From Euryodendron excelsum (taxonomy: Eukaryota > Streptophyta > Magnoliopsida > Ericales > Pentaphylacaceae), in NCBI GenBank assembly GCA_033060915.1, contig CM065397.1, positions 21,707,001-21,771,000 on the forward strand: DNA of 64,000 nucleotides. The letters are read 5' to 3'. Shown piece by piece: positions 31,651-43,118 of the stretch. Below the pieces are notes generated by a model, which worked only from the letters and a program-made list of their open reading frames with translations, was not told the DNA's origin and ran no database searches. Position numbers and translations under genes: made by a program. Position 1 is the stretch's first letter, and each line of letters starts with the position of its first letter.

Positions 31651-34436
31651 CAGACATACAAGATTATGGGAGAGAGAGAATAGAGAAGAGAGAGATTGTT
31701 TTGTTTTGAATGAGATCGGTAGAAGGGTTTACAGGGACTGTGAAAACTGAGGAAAATAAATGTGAGAAGTATTGCGCCATTTTTTTGAAGGGAAATTTGG
31801 GAAACAAATTTTTTCTATACTCCTTATATTTTATAAGTTAGATTTAGAGTTTTTTTTTTTAATTCTAAATACACACGAGACTATTTTGACTCATACCAAT
31901 CATAATATTGGTTTAATAAATTAATTCCAATCAACTCCTTGTATCTTTATTTATTTTTTATTTAGTTGTAATGATTTATGTGAAATCATATAAAAAATTA
32001 AACAACCCAAAAAATAAAGGGTTTTATGTAATTAAATTCTAATTATATTAATTAATTAAAAAAATTAAATAAAGAGAAATAGCATTAACTTATAAGAGAT
32101 AAAACTAACTCAAATAGAGAGAAATCATTAATTCGTGGAATAGTATGGTAAATAATTTGCTTAGTGACACCAATTAAGAGTAACTTTGTTCCGCTTAAAA
32201 TTTATGTATTCTAAAATACATAGTCAAATAAAATTATAGCAAGTATTTATTTTTCAAATATATATTAAAATTTTAAATGGACATTTTTTTTTTCATGGTA
32301 AATTTTGTATTTAGAAAACTAAGCAACCTAAATACAACAGCCCCATGAAGAGGTATCCATTGCTAATACATTATGCACTAATTACCACTTTTTTTGCTAA
32401 TCTATACTCTTATATATAAGAATGTAGTGGAGATTGTGAGACCACTAAAAGCTCAATGCTAGTTTTCTAAAAATTTTTAAATATGAGGAAGCCACGTGGC
32501 AAAAAAGTTAGAGTTTTAAAACCTGATTGGTCAAAAAGTTATTTAGGATTTGAAAAAAAAAAATTCCTAAAATCTCTCTTTAAATCCTAAAATTTATTGA
32601 TTAAGAAAATATTCAAGAAAAATCTGCACATGAATTCTCTCTCTGTTTTGATTTTTTTTAAACATTTAAAACTTCAAAAAAGCTGAGTGATAATATTGAT
32701 TGGTCAATAAATCCTTAATTGATCCTCTTCCTAAAATCTCTACCTAATTCCTAAAATCTTGCATTAAGAAAAAATTTCAAAACAAAATTGTGCACATATG
32801 TTATAATATTATATTGCTCTTGCTCATCTCTGTCAGGCTCACATTGAATCTCTATAGTTCTCCTTCTAATGATTAATCTCTATATTTCATCTCATATTTT
32901 TCTTGTATGCATGATTGTCGTGAATTCAGTTGTCCTTCTTTTTTTTTTTTTTGGGTATCTTTATGAATTTTGTGTAATTTACTAATCTTTAATTTTTTTG
33001 GATACTATTGGTAAATTTATCATTGTATTCTCTTTGTCTAATGAAGCCTCTATTTTGATTTGTCATTTACTAAAGTTCAAAATAGATTATCATCCTTTGG
33101 AGAAGTTGAAAAGAACTAAAGAACTTCTAAAAGTTTAAAAGTGGAGAAAGAGTTATAAAACTTGAGTAGAAGTTTAAAAGTTGAGGAAGAGCCAAGGAAT
33201 TTTTGAGTAATTGGAATTTTTCTATTTCTTATTCATTTTTCCTTTCATTTTTCTATTCACTAGGAATTCATCATTGCATTCAATACTTCAGTAGTTGGAT
33301 TTTATTACTTTTCTTATTCATTTTTTCTTTACTTTTTCTTTTTACGGTTTGTCCATCAAGGAATTCTTTTGCTTTTCGTCAGACATAATTGCTATTTCGT
33401 TTTGATTCTTTTCTTTTTTCTTTTTGTGTAGAAAAGAAATCATTGCCCTAAATTGATTAGCGTTGGATTATGCATCCTTTATTCTGTCAATCTAAATCTT
33501 TTGTCTCAGAGATTTTATAATATATTATGTGTTGAAAGAATACAAATGATTTGTCAATGAAAATTGCACATTTAAAAAAATTTTTTTAGAACATGTACCT
33601 AAATATAAATTGTATTCCTTTTTAATTGTACATTTTTTTTAAATTGTACATTTTGATGCTTGAATACATTTTAATATTGTTTCAAATTCATTCTTCCCAA
33701 CAAAATCTTGTCAATATTAGGTTAGATTATGTTAGATGAGATTAGATATGCCACATTGAGAGAGAATTTAGGAAATTAAAATCAGTTGCCTAATAAATTA
33801 AAAATTCTGAACACATTTTATAGTATTCAAAGTTTAAAAAATCTAAACAAAAAATTTAAATGTAGTTGAGAGAGAAGATTTGTTATGGAAAAATTGCATT
33901 GGATAAGACATGGCAAATGAAGATTAGATATGGCAACACGTAATTCAAAATTAGATTTTTTCTATATTTTTAATGGTGATATATGTTTTCCATGTTAAAT
34001 TTTTTCTATATTTTTTAAAAATAACACATTTAATTCAAAATTAAGACCGCATAGCGTCTTTGGTTGTCATAATGGAAATTTCTTCCTTTTTGTTCATGTC
34101 CAAGATTTGAATCTTTTAATCTATATAAAGAGATTACAAAATTTTTAACTACACATTCTATAATATACAAAATCTGTGAATAACACAATATTCATTATGC
34201 TATTAGAAAAAAAAAATTTATATATTAGTAAACTGTCGATATATTTTAACTGTGAATACCCATCTTACATATACTAGAAAAGTATATAACTTCTTTGCAT
34301 CTATATCCCAAGAAAAAAAGAGACAAATCTTTGCAATATTACTAGTAACAAAACACAAGGCGACATTTCCCTAAAACTCCCTAATTCGTTATTTTTCTTA
34401 AAGCACTCCCGATTCCCTATTGGCCAAAATATCTTT
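31651..34436. other. AT-rich spacer without recognised genes
   Basis: About 2.8 kb of AT-rich DNA starts right after the LARD-1 target site. No convincing ORF, tRNA or transposase was found. It holds a possible Helitron start (32401) and many A/T homopolymers. This may be the older host context of the LARD-1 insertion. Confidence 0.6.
32401..34345 (+). mobile_element. Possible non-autonomous Helitron
   Basis: TCTATACTCTTATATATAAG at 32401 follows an A. It is succeeded by 'gccacgtggcaaaaaagtta' and 'acctgattggtcaaaa', a style seen at plant Helitron 5' ends. A CTAG followed by T occurs at 34342-34346, but the GC-rich hairpin expected 10-12 bases upstream is not evident. The 3' boundary is therefore a guess and the call is tentative. 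Confidence 0.25.
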
Positions 34437-34522
34437 TTAATGCTCTAAAAAATAGTACTTTATTTGCCTTCCCAAAATTACTTGCATAAACAACCAATAT
34501 TTTTTAATCATATGTAATTTTA

Positions 34523-34544
34523 TATATATATATATATATATATC
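34523..34544 (+). repeat. (TA)n microsatellite
   Basis: About eleven TA dinucleotides, just upstream of the endogenous pararetrovirus. Confidence 0.9.
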
Positions 34545-34767
34545 ATATGTAAAATATTCTTCTTGGTTATATGTCTGCTTATTTTCCTTTGCGTTGCCTG
34601 ATGACAAACCTGTAAACCAACTTGTCGTGTAGCCATTGTAAGTCCTAGAATTGAGGCAATAGGCGTAAGTCGTTGACCGGCTAGGGTAAGTCTTGTTTAT
34701 CCTATAGGATTTAATCTGATATATAATTTTCAATTAAATATTTAAATGTTAGATAATTAGTTTCCTA

Positions 34768-35637
34768 ATGAATTGTTTATCTAGAACTATGTCTTCTATA
34801 TCTCGTCAATCTCATAGTAGTAATGACTCAACTATTCTTAATCAAGAAGAACAAAGTTTTCCTTCACCAAGTTGGACAACTCCTCATGTCTCTATTAATC
34901 AAGTTTACCAAATCAAACCTTTTGATTTTCTTTCCAATTATACTATCAAAACAGTTGAACAAACAATTCCTTTTACTGAAAAAATTGAACAAATTCAATT
35001 ACTTAGCCAGTCCACTATCAATAAATACAAATAGAAAAAATACAATTATTTACATTTAGGATTAATACAAGTAGCTGTTGTTCCTTTAACTCACCAATGT
35101 CAAAATACTACAATTCTTTTAACTTTACAAGATAAAAGACACAAAACATTCATCAATAGTACTTTAGGACTCATAGAGACAAGCCTTTACAGTCGACCAG
35201 TCCATTTTGATTGTTATCCAAGGTATGTTGTTTGTCTTCAAGATACTGGTATTCTCAAAGTCCTTACACTAAAAATAAAAACTTCTGGTTATGATTTAAT
35301 ACCAGGCAATATTCCATTTTCAATAATTTATCGCATTCATCTCAAAGCCATGACAACACTTGTAGATCCACGATGTAGGATCACTAGTCCTAAAGGAGAA
35401 ACCCTCCTTCTTTACACCAATAGTGATTCAAACATTAGTACTCCCAAAACCATACGCTGGGAAGATATCAATCTCCCATTAGAATGGACGTTAGATAATG
35501 AGGTTCCCTCTACAACAATTGAAAACAAAGATTTGGAATATATCCAAGAAAGTACTAATGGTAGTGTCTGTATTAATTCACAAATACCACAACAGGGTCG
35601 ACTCGACCACGATTTTCAGATGTTGGTTCATATGTAA
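34768..35637 (+). pseudogene. Pararetrovirus movement protein region (30K superfamily)
   Basis: One frame runs from the ATG at 34768 to a TAA at 35635, interrupted only by a TAG at 35032-35034. Residues about 90-210 resemble the caulimovirid 30K movement domain: a LGLIQVAVVPLTH strand, a TLGLIETSLYS segment, VHFDCYPRYVVCLQD and YRIHLKAM. Such proteins enlarge plasmodesmata for cell-to-cell spread. Near 35610 the reading switches frame. The copy is inactive by the stop and frame change. Assignment rests on these strand-like motifs and on its position before the coat region. Confidence 0.75.
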
Positions 35638-37639
35638 GTACCCAATTTCAGTCTTTTCCTCCTAGAAGTTCTTTTTCTTCTGTCCCTTCTTCTTCAATAC
35701 CTTTTAGATCTCCTATCTTACAATTTGTCACAACTTCTAATGTTGCACAACCTATTTATACACATGATGATTTTCCCCAATCTCCCACACTATCTCAAAT
35801 GCTTCTAGATCCTCCTCTTGATCCCCAAATAAATATGATAGAACAAGAATTTATTTGGACAAATCTATTATGATTTGTAATTTCAATTCTGCCCAAAATA
35901 CACAGAAGAAGAATTGGTTTTTAGAAACTTTTGATGAAATTGCTCGCCTTCCTATACGTGAAGAATATTATCAGTTTGTTCAAAATCACAAAATCCATTT
36001 AAGTTTCTTTGACTGGTTTGAATATTATTCAGATTATTTTGACCAACTTAATGTTATTACCAATACTGAAAACCAATGGGTTACTTCAAATGATATTATT
36101 AAACCTTCTATTCATCCCCCTCTAGAAGAAATTCATATTCAACACAAATCTAGTATTATTACTGCTTCCCCTTTCAAACTTAAGCCTGATACTTCACCTC
36201 CTAATGCCAAAGATATTTCTAATATTTTACAACAAAATAATTTTACAAATCAAACACTTAAAACTATAGGTAACCAATTAACTCGTGTAGAAAATTGTAT
36301 CAACAAAGATCAAGTCACTACACTCACCACTACCGAAACCCCTCTATTTACACCACATGACGTCCCTTCACATCTTCAAAATGAATTAAGTGACCAAGAC
36401 TTTTCTTCTCAAATTGATCACAAACTTGCACAATTAGATCATGTTCTTCGTGTTGTTACTGCACCTGACACACCTCCATCTACTTCTAAAACTATTAATA
36501 CTTTATCTCAACCAACTCTTTCTGAAGTTGAGGCTATTGAACAAACCATGAATGATTCCCAACTTTTAGAACTTAACGCTACTAATAAAAAAATAAAAAT
36601 GGAAATATCAAAATCGCTATGAATCTAATAACACAAAAAATTATTATCCTCGTCCTACTCTTCTTGATATGCAATATGAAGAAAGGAATCAATTCACTCA
36701 AGCTGCTTATCATGGTGGCACCATTTATGAATGGAATTTTGATGGTATGACTAAATATCATATTCTTAACAAACTCCAAGAAATGACAATAGTTGCTTTA
36801 GCCTACAAAACTAAACAAAAATCTTCTGATTTTGCTGTTGCTCAAACATTAGTTGCTGGTTTTACTGGTTATCTTAAAGGTTGATGGGATCATTTCCTCA
36901 CCTCTACTGAACGTGCTCAAATCCTTACTGCAATCAAAACTGATTCAAATGGTACACCCATCAAAACTGAAGATAATCAAACAATTGAAGATGCGGTTAG
37001 TACCCTTATCTTTTCCATTTCTAGGCACTTCTTAGGGCGTCCTTCCAAAGTCCAAGCTGTTACCTTTGAAATCCTCAATAATCTTCGATGTCCAAAACTT
37101 CAAGATCTTCATTGATATAAAGATGTTTCTTAACCAAAGTTATGTTACGTGATGATTGCCGTCAAACACATTGGAAAGAAAAATTTTTAGATGGTCTTCC
37201 CAAACTAGTTTCTCAAAAGGTCAAAGACAAACTCAAAAAAAATAACAATGGAGTTGTCTCTTATGAACAACTCACTTATGGTGACTTAATTAATGCCATC
37301 CAAACCCAAGGTCTTGAACTCTGTACCAACTTCAAACTTAACCAACAATTACAAAAGGATTTAGCTACTTCCAAACGTGAATTAGGCACCTTTTGCTAAC
37401 AATTTGGTTTTGAAAACACCACACAAATCATACCCCCTTCACGACGCAAACCTCGCACTACTTCTGCACGTAGATTTTTTCGAAAACCAAAATCAAGTTC
37501 CAATATTTTTTACCAAAAACCCCATACACAACCTCCTATCAAAACTTCTCCTTCTAAGCCTAAACATGTTTCTAAACACACAAGAAAAGTTCCCACATGT
37601 TATAAATGTGGTAAAATTGGCCATTATAAAAATTAATGT
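35638..37639 (+). pseudogene. Pararetrovirus coat-protein region with CCHC zinc knuckle
   Basis: The coding line passes through several frames: 35628-35873, 35855-36622, then 36669-37116, then 37142-37639. In-frame stops at 36882, 37114 (both TGA), 37397 (TAA) and 37634 (TAA) interrupt it. The segment around 36670-36880 (QYEERNQFTQAAYHGG, then FAVAQTLVAGFTGYLKG) and the basic stretch at 37430-37590 fit a caulimovirid coat protein. A zinc knuckle of the CYKCGKIGHYKN form begins at 37598, with the stop at 37634 falling just before its last cysteine (37637). It would package the DNA genome. Four stops and at least three frameshifts make it non-functional. Confidence 0.72.
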
Positions 37640-38768
37640 CGCATGAATCAAAAATGAATTCTTTAGATATTGATGAAACACTTAAACAACAACTTATGCA
37701 TTTATTCTTAAATTCCGATACTTCTGATAATCCCCCACTCTCTGATGATGAATTACAAATAGATGAAATTGTATCCCAATCTTCTTTTGGAGAAGAATCT
37801 CATACTTCTTATTCTCCTCTTGAACCTGACCAAATTATAAAAACAAATTGTCAATGTCCAACTACACATACTATTAATGTTATTACAAAAGAACGAGAAT
37901 TATTTCTTGATGTTATTGATAAAATTTATGATCCTCAAGTTAAAAAAGATTATTTACTTCAACTTAAACAGAGTTTAACTTCTGCTGACAAAACTACCCA
38001 AGATATTTCATTACTAAATAACCCTTATAATCTTAATGATATTCTCAAAAGATTTGATCAAACTTCTAAGTCTTCCCTTATAACTATTCAAGATTTACAA
38101 ACTGAAATCAACTCTGTCAAAAAAGAATTACGTGATTTAAAACTTGAACATAATATTTCCAAAATTGATCTTGATAATCTTAAGAATCAAGTATTATTAC
38201 TTCAACACTCTTCCTCTTCTTCTAGCCAACCTATTGTCCCAAATCCTACAGATATTTTCTTGCTTTCCCAAATCTCTTATAAAAAATGGAATGTCAAAAT
38301 TACTATTGTTGTCAACCAAGAATTTCGATTTGACACTATTGCCCTTTTTGACTCTGGTGCCAATCTTAATTGCATTCAAGAAGGTTTAATCCCAACTAAA
38401 TATTTTGAAAAAACACGTAAACGTCTCTCTGCTGCTAGTGGAATTCCACTCCAAATACAATATAAACTTTCTAATGCTCATATTTACAATAATAATGTGT
38501 GCATCAAACTCCTTTTGTTCTTGTCAAAAACCTTTCCAAAGAAGTCGTATTAGGAACTCCTTTCCTTAGTCTTCTCCAACCCTTTCAAGTTACTACTAAA
38601 GGTATCACTACTACTCTTAATAATAATAAAATTATTTTTTTCTTTGTTTGTCCTCCTCGTATCAAAGATCTCAATACTTTAAAAAATTTTGCTATTTCCC
38701 ATAATACTCTCAATCTTATCCTTCGAAAAGAAAAACACTTATTATTTTTAAAAGAGGAAAAAAATTAA
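37636..38768 (+). pseudogene. Pararetrovirus aspartic protease region
   Basis: An open frame (37636-38553, 305 codons) begins with acidic sequence and a helical, coiled-coil-like stretch (about residues 150-190, repeated L/I and K/E). It reaches the retropepsin motif LFDSGANLNCIQ at about 38344-38380. The frame then shifts near 38500. The remaining strand VVLGTPFLSLLQPF, typical of the C-terminal half of the protease, is in 38499-38768. It would cleave the viral polyprotein. The DSG triad is intact, but the domain is split by a frameshift, and another shift separates it from RT. Confidence 0.78.
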
Positions 38769-38802
38769 TACTCAAATTGAACGTAGCTTACAAAATGGTA
38801 CT

Positions 38803-40239
38803 TTGCAATTAGCCATAGGTAAATTTTTAAAAAAATTACAACAAGAAGTTTGTTCTGATGTACCCAATGCTTTCTGGTCTAGGCACAAACATGTTGTTAC
38901 TTTACCTTATGCTTCTGAATTTTCTGACTCCAAAATTCCTACCAAAGCTCGTCCAATCCAAATGAACCATGAACTTTTTGAATATTGCAAAAAAGAAATT
39001 CAGGATTTACTTGATAAAAAATTAATTCGTCCTAGTAGATCTCCATGGAGTTGTGCTGCCTTTTATGTTTATAAAAATGCTGAGATTGAACGAGGTGCTC
39101 CCCGTCTAGGAATCAATTATAAACCTCTCAATGACGCCCTCCAATGGATTCGGTATCCTATTCCCAATAAAAAAGATCTTCTTCAATGTCTCTGTCATGC
39201 AAAAATCTTTTCAAAATTTGATATGAAATCTGGCTTTTGGCAAATCCAATTAGCTGAACAAGATCGATATAAAACTACATTTACTTTACCTTTTGGACAT
39301 TATAAATGGAATGTAATGCCATTTGGTTTAAAAAATACTCCCTCTGAATTTCAAAAAATTATGAATGATATTTTCAATCCCCATTCTCAATTCACAATTG
39401 TTTATATTGATGATGTTTTAATTTTTTCTAATTCTATTATTCAACACTGGACACATCTTGAAAAATTTTTCAAAATTGTTAAACATACTGGTTTAGTCCT
39501 TTCTGCAAAAAAAATTAGTTTATTCCAAACTCATGTCAGGTTCTTAGGTCATTATATTTATCAAGGTACAATTACCCTTACTGAACGGTCTATTCAATTT
39601 GCTAATAAATTTCCTGATATAATCAAAGATAAAAATCAATTACAACGTTTCTTAGGTAGTCTTAATTATGTCTCTAAATTTTACCCCAATTTAAGTCAAA
39701 TAGCTGCCCCTTTAAGACAACGTCTCAAGAAGGACCCTCTTGTCTGGTCTAGTGAGCACACAAAAATTATCCAAGCTCTTAAACAATATGTTCAGACCCT
39801 CCCCTGTCTAAACTTAGCTAACCCTAATGCTTTCAAAATAGTTGAAACAGATGCCTCTGACATAGGTTATGGAGGTATCCTCAAACAAGTTCTCAATAAT
39901 AAAGAAAAACTGATTAGGTTTACCTCCGGTACTTGGAACCCTAGCCAAAAGAATTATAGTACCATCAAAAAAGAAATTTTAGCTATTGTTCTATGCATTT
40001 CCAAATTTCAAAGTGATTTATTAAATCAAGAATTTTTACTTCATATTGATTGTCAAGCAGCAAAAAATATTATTTTTAAAGATGTACAAAATATAGCTTC
40101 TAAACAAATTTTTGCTAGGTGGCAAGCTATTCTTTCTGTTTTTTATTTTAAAATTTCTTATATTAAAGGTACTGATAATTCAATTCCAGATTTTCTTACT
40201 CAAGAATTCTTACAGGGAGATTCCAATCATGCCTCCTAA
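38803..40239 (+). CDS. Pararetrovirus reverse transcriptase-RNase H, open frame
   Basis: A 478-codon frame without stops. RT motifs in order: LGINYKPLNDALQWIRYPIP (about 100-120), FSKFDMKSGFWQI (about 139), TFTLPFGHYKWNVMPFGLKN (about 158-178), and the catalytic YIDDVLIFS (about 203). The connection (LQRFLGSLNYVSKFYPNL) and RNase H follow (VETDASDIGYGG near 349, then LLHIDCQAAKNI and GTDNSIPDFL). All expected catalytic acidic residues appear present. It would copy the viral pregenomic RNA into DNA. The first ATG at 38803 is not the natural start: homology extends upstream through a frameshift near 38770, where the protease belonged to the same polyprotein. It is the only long intact frame of this insertion, so I list it as open but orphaned. 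Confidence 0.88.
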   Translation: MQLAIGKFLKKLQQEVCSDVPNAFWSRHKHVVTLPYASEFSDSKIPTKARPIQMNHELFEYCKKEIQDLLDKKLIRPSRSPWSCAAFYVYKNAEIERGAPRLGINYKPLNDALQWIRYPIPNKKDLLQCLCHAKIFSKFDMKSGFWQIQLAEQDRYKTTFTLPFGHYKWNVMPFGLKNTPSEFQKIMNDIFNPHSQFTIVYIDDVLIFSNSIIQHWTHLEKFFKIVKHTGLVLSAKKISLFQTHVRFLGHYIYQGTITLTERSIQFANKFPDIIKDKNQLQRFLGSLNYVSKFYPNLSQIAAPLRQRLKKDPLVWSSEHTKIIQALKQYVQTLPCLNLANPNAFKIVETDASDIGYGGILKQVLNNKEKLIRFTSGTWNPSQKNYSTIKKEILAIVLCISKFQSDLLNQEFLLHIDCQAAKNIIFKDVQNIASKQIFARWQAILSVFYFKISYIKGTDNSIPDFLTQEFLQGDSNHAS

Positions 40240-41517
40240 GCCATCCCATGATCCAGGCAAAGTCCCGGCTAAAACTTAGTCCCAAACCAAAGCTGCTTAT
40301 GCAATGAAACCAATTCCCCTCAAAGCTCTTACACCAAGTGATTGGTATAAGCAAACCCTTATTGAACAATCCCAACAACTTTCCCAAACCTATGCTCAAA
40401 CTACCAAAGGATCTCAACTGCAAGCGGCAACTTTTTCTCAGCAAGTGGCGATTTCTTATCCCACTCCTTCTCCAGTGGTGGCCACTAACCCCACTTTCAA
40501 ATCAAAATACTTTCTTAAAACAAAATGCGAACAATCTATTGTTCTTTTGGAAAAACAAACATGGTCTGAGGATCCATTTGAAATTCCTCCTAGAGTGTTC
40601 CTTCCAAACACACATTTTCTTCAAATCTCTCCCATTCATACCCAACAATTCTACGAATATATTCTCATAGAAACTGATTCAATTACCCTCAAACACCATC
40701 TCACTCCAGATCAAAACCAAATTGCTTACTCTACTGTCTATATTAACAAAATCCTTACTCCCGAACAATGGGGACCTCATCCTTTCCAATCTCGATGATT
40801 TTCTGAAATCTTTAATCCTCCTAGCTTCAATTATTACGATTACCAACAAGCTTGGTTCAACACTTTCTTCTTCCAAAATCACAAATTTAGTCATTCTTGG
40901 ATGTTTACGTTTCAAAAAGATTTCCCTTTAAATTTTCCCAATTGGTTCTTTTCTTGGTGGACTCATTTTGGTGCAATTATTCAAATCTTTCCTCGCTCCA
41001 TCAATGAAGCCTTCCTTATTTACCAAGACAAATTCAAACCTGATAGATTTCTTTCCAATTTCCTTGTGTTTTACCTTTCATGACCCAATTCTCTATTCCA
41101 TGGATTTATGCTTGGAATTATACTATTATTTCGTACAATGCCTTTTCTTACCTTGCCCGTAGCTTTTAAGTTAAATGGTGGGATAAATGGAATCCCCAAT
41201 TTTGCACCCCACAAGCAGTTCATCAATTTTTTCAACAACATCCTGCAATTTCTACTACTACTAACCCTCAGTTTCTCCTCAACCGAAGCCAAATCATTCC
41301 TCAATTAGCAGTGGCCAAATCAAAGAAAGAACTTCATCAACAACTACTAGAAACCCCATCATCTCTTTCAGATAGTGATGATGAGGCTTCTCTGGCAAAT
41401 CCAGATCAAGATTCTCAAATCTCTTCCACAAATCTTGCACAGGATAACGAAGATGACTGTTACGGTGTCTTCACTCTGGTACAAACAAGGTCAAAAAGCA
41501 ACCAAACACGCCAGTGA
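40229..41517 (+). pseudogene. Pararetrovirus second ORF, unknown function
   Basis: Its ATG (40229) overlaps the last codons of the RT-RNase H frame (stop 40237-40239), a spacing typical of linked viral ORFs. The frame is interrupted by a TAG at 40277 and a TGA at 40796, but stays readable to 41083. The C-terminal part resumes in another frame at 41311-41517, with an acidic, serine-rich tail (SSLSDSDDEASLANPDQDSQ). The central part is rich in W and F (e.g. NWFFSWWTHFGAI). I recognise no domain. Its position matches the second ORF reported for florendoviruses, whose function is not established. Confidence 0.6.
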
Positions 41518-41568
41518 CAGAGCTATCAACTTTCGGTGACAACTCCATCAACTTTCGGCCACAATGAC

Positions 41569-41662
41569 AATTTTCACAAAAAGATGAAAGTGCTACAGTA
41601 TTTTCACAAAAGACGAAAGTACTATAGTAATTTCACAAAAAGACAAAAGTGCTATAGTAAAA
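41569..41662 (+). promoter_or_regulatory. Three ~30-bp tandem repeats in the pararetrovirus promoter
   Basis: Three copies of 'tttcacaaaaagatgaaagt' plus 'gctacagta' (starting about 41572, 41604 and 41633) lie 110-200 bp upstream of a TATA box. Tandem enhancer repeats at this location are plausible for a caulimovirid promoter. Confidence 0.6.
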
Positions 41663-41771
41663 TTAACTTTTTTACTATTCACAATTGACTTTTTACTATT
41701 CTGCAAAAAACAAATCGACTGTCGGTGGATCTATAGTTACCAGACATGTGAAGCAACAGTTCCAAGTTTTC

Positions 41772-41781
41772 TCTATTTATA
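41772..41781 (+). promoter_or_regulatory. Pararetrovirus TATA box and CT-rich leader
   Basis: CTATTTATAC lies downstream of the enhancer-like repeats. It is followed at 41828-41857 by a (CT)n run, a common feature of plant and caulimovirid leaders. It probably drives the pregenomic RNA. Confidence 0.55.
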
Positions 41782-42195
41782 CCTTGTCTCTCCATGTTTT
41801 GAGACAGTCCATTTTTTCTGAAGTCAAGACTCTCTCTCTCTCTCTCTCTCTCTCTCTAGAATTCCTCTGTAATCAAACTTTGAAGTTCAAGTATTAGAGA
41901 TTTTCAGATACTACTTGGTAATCTTCAAATGTTTATGTAATTTTCAATTTTTAATTTCAATTTCAAGATTCAATGCTGCAAACTTTAGTATTAATAATTA
42001 TTTGCTTGTTCATTATTTTCTTTTATTCTATGCTTATATTGCCTTATTGGCTGTTTTCAATTGCTTTCATTATTTATTATTTGTTATAAGCTGAAAACAA
42101 CGTTTGGTTGACCCTCTAGGCGTGCCTATAAATCGTTGAGGCTTACTACCACAACTGTTTCTTCTTCTTCTACTTGTCAATTACTTTGATAAATT

Positions 42196-42244
42196 CCAGT
42201 TATCTGGTTCGATCCAGTTATCTGGTCATTTTCCAGTTATCTGG
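42196..42244 (+). repeat. Triple CCAGTTATCTGG inverted repeat
   Basis: The 12-mer CCAG-TTAT-CTGG occurs exactly three times (42196-42207, 42214-42225, 42233-42244) with 6-7 bp spacers. Each copy is a perfect 4-bp stem around a TTAT loop. It lies in the presumed viral leader or just beyond it. Confidence 0.9.
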
Positions 42245-42250
42245 TCCTCT

Positions 42251-43118
42251 TGTTCTTCCTTTAATTTATTTTCGTTACTATTTCCTGGGTTAGAATGGTA
42301 CATTTAGTCTATATATACCATAAAAAATAATCTAATTAATAAAGAGAACAACAATACGTAAAAATGATAAAAATGGCATTTATATTTTCGATGGATTTTT
42401 GTTACAATGACAAATAAGACTTATTTTTTGGGACAATAAATTAAGAAATAAAAATTAAGATACAATTTAATGAGACCTCTCAAGAATTGTTGGAAATTTC
42501 AAATTCACATGGTCATATGCTGTTGGAAATTCCAAATTCTCATGGGCATATATTTTATTATTTATGTTTGAATAAATATTTTTATATTGTTCTATATATA
42601 AGTATAAAAAGAAATATATATATGAATTATACCTCAATATTAGACTCAATTCAAAGAAATTATTGCATAACTGGAGCACAAAAAAACTTAAAATTAAATT
42701 TTATTAGTAATTCCACTAGAACAAGAGCCCTTAGGTAATAGTTTAATTGTTATCTTAGTTTCATAAATTATTTTTGTTACCTTAGTTAATACTTGAATTT
42801 TTACAATTGAAAAAGAGACCATGAAGGCAGCAAGCGCGCGATAACGCGCATATTACCGCGTGATTGTGCGCTCACAATTCAGATATCAGCAATTTCGGGG
42901 TCACTTCTGTTTTGCGTCTCGTTTTCTCTCCTCATCTCGTGATAGCGCCCTAGGTTCTTCACCCAGTGACTGAGCTCATCTTCTTTGTTGGTTTGCGCCA
43001 GTTAATCGTCATTTTGGAAAGGTTCTTACTCGTTAATCTTGTTTGTTTGATGTTTTTTCCATTCTAAGGTTTCATTGTGTTAGATTTGGATTGTTGAAAT
43101 TACTTGTTCTTGTTTACA
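42251..43118. other. AT-rich spacer and GC-palindrome block upstream of transposon-protein pseudogene
   Basis: AT-rich and without genes up to about 42825. A CpG-rich patch (42828-42880, gcgcgcgataacgcgc and ccgcgtgattgtgcgc) follows, then a CT-rich stretch leading to the ATG at 43119. The CpG patch resembles those at 44550-44725 and 49195-49370. Confidence 0.6.

Larger units (their letters stand above)
34768..42250 (+). mobile_element. Degenerate endogenous pararetrovirus (Caulimoviridae, florendo/petuvirus-like)
   Basis: Domain order is movement protein, coat with zinc knuckle, aspartic protease, RT, RNase H, then a downstream ORF and a TATA-bearing promoter region. There is no integrase and there are no LTRs, so this is a pararetroviral integration and not a retrotransposon. 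A long fused first ORF plus a second ORF beginning just at its end resembles florendoviruses, which are common as old copies in angiosperms; petuvirus-like is the alternative. All blocks except RT-RNase H carry stops or frameshifts. I did not find a tRNA-Met-type primer site in either flank, so the ends are approximate. Confidence 0.85.

Noticed and set aside
31541..31750. Possible host exon just right of LARD-1
   Set aside because: The frame lies mostly in LTR sequence and shows no domain.
34058..34078. Hairpin AAGAC...GTCTT as a Helitron 3' terminator
   Set aside because: No CTRR end follows within about 12 bases, so it does not support the Helitron 3' end.
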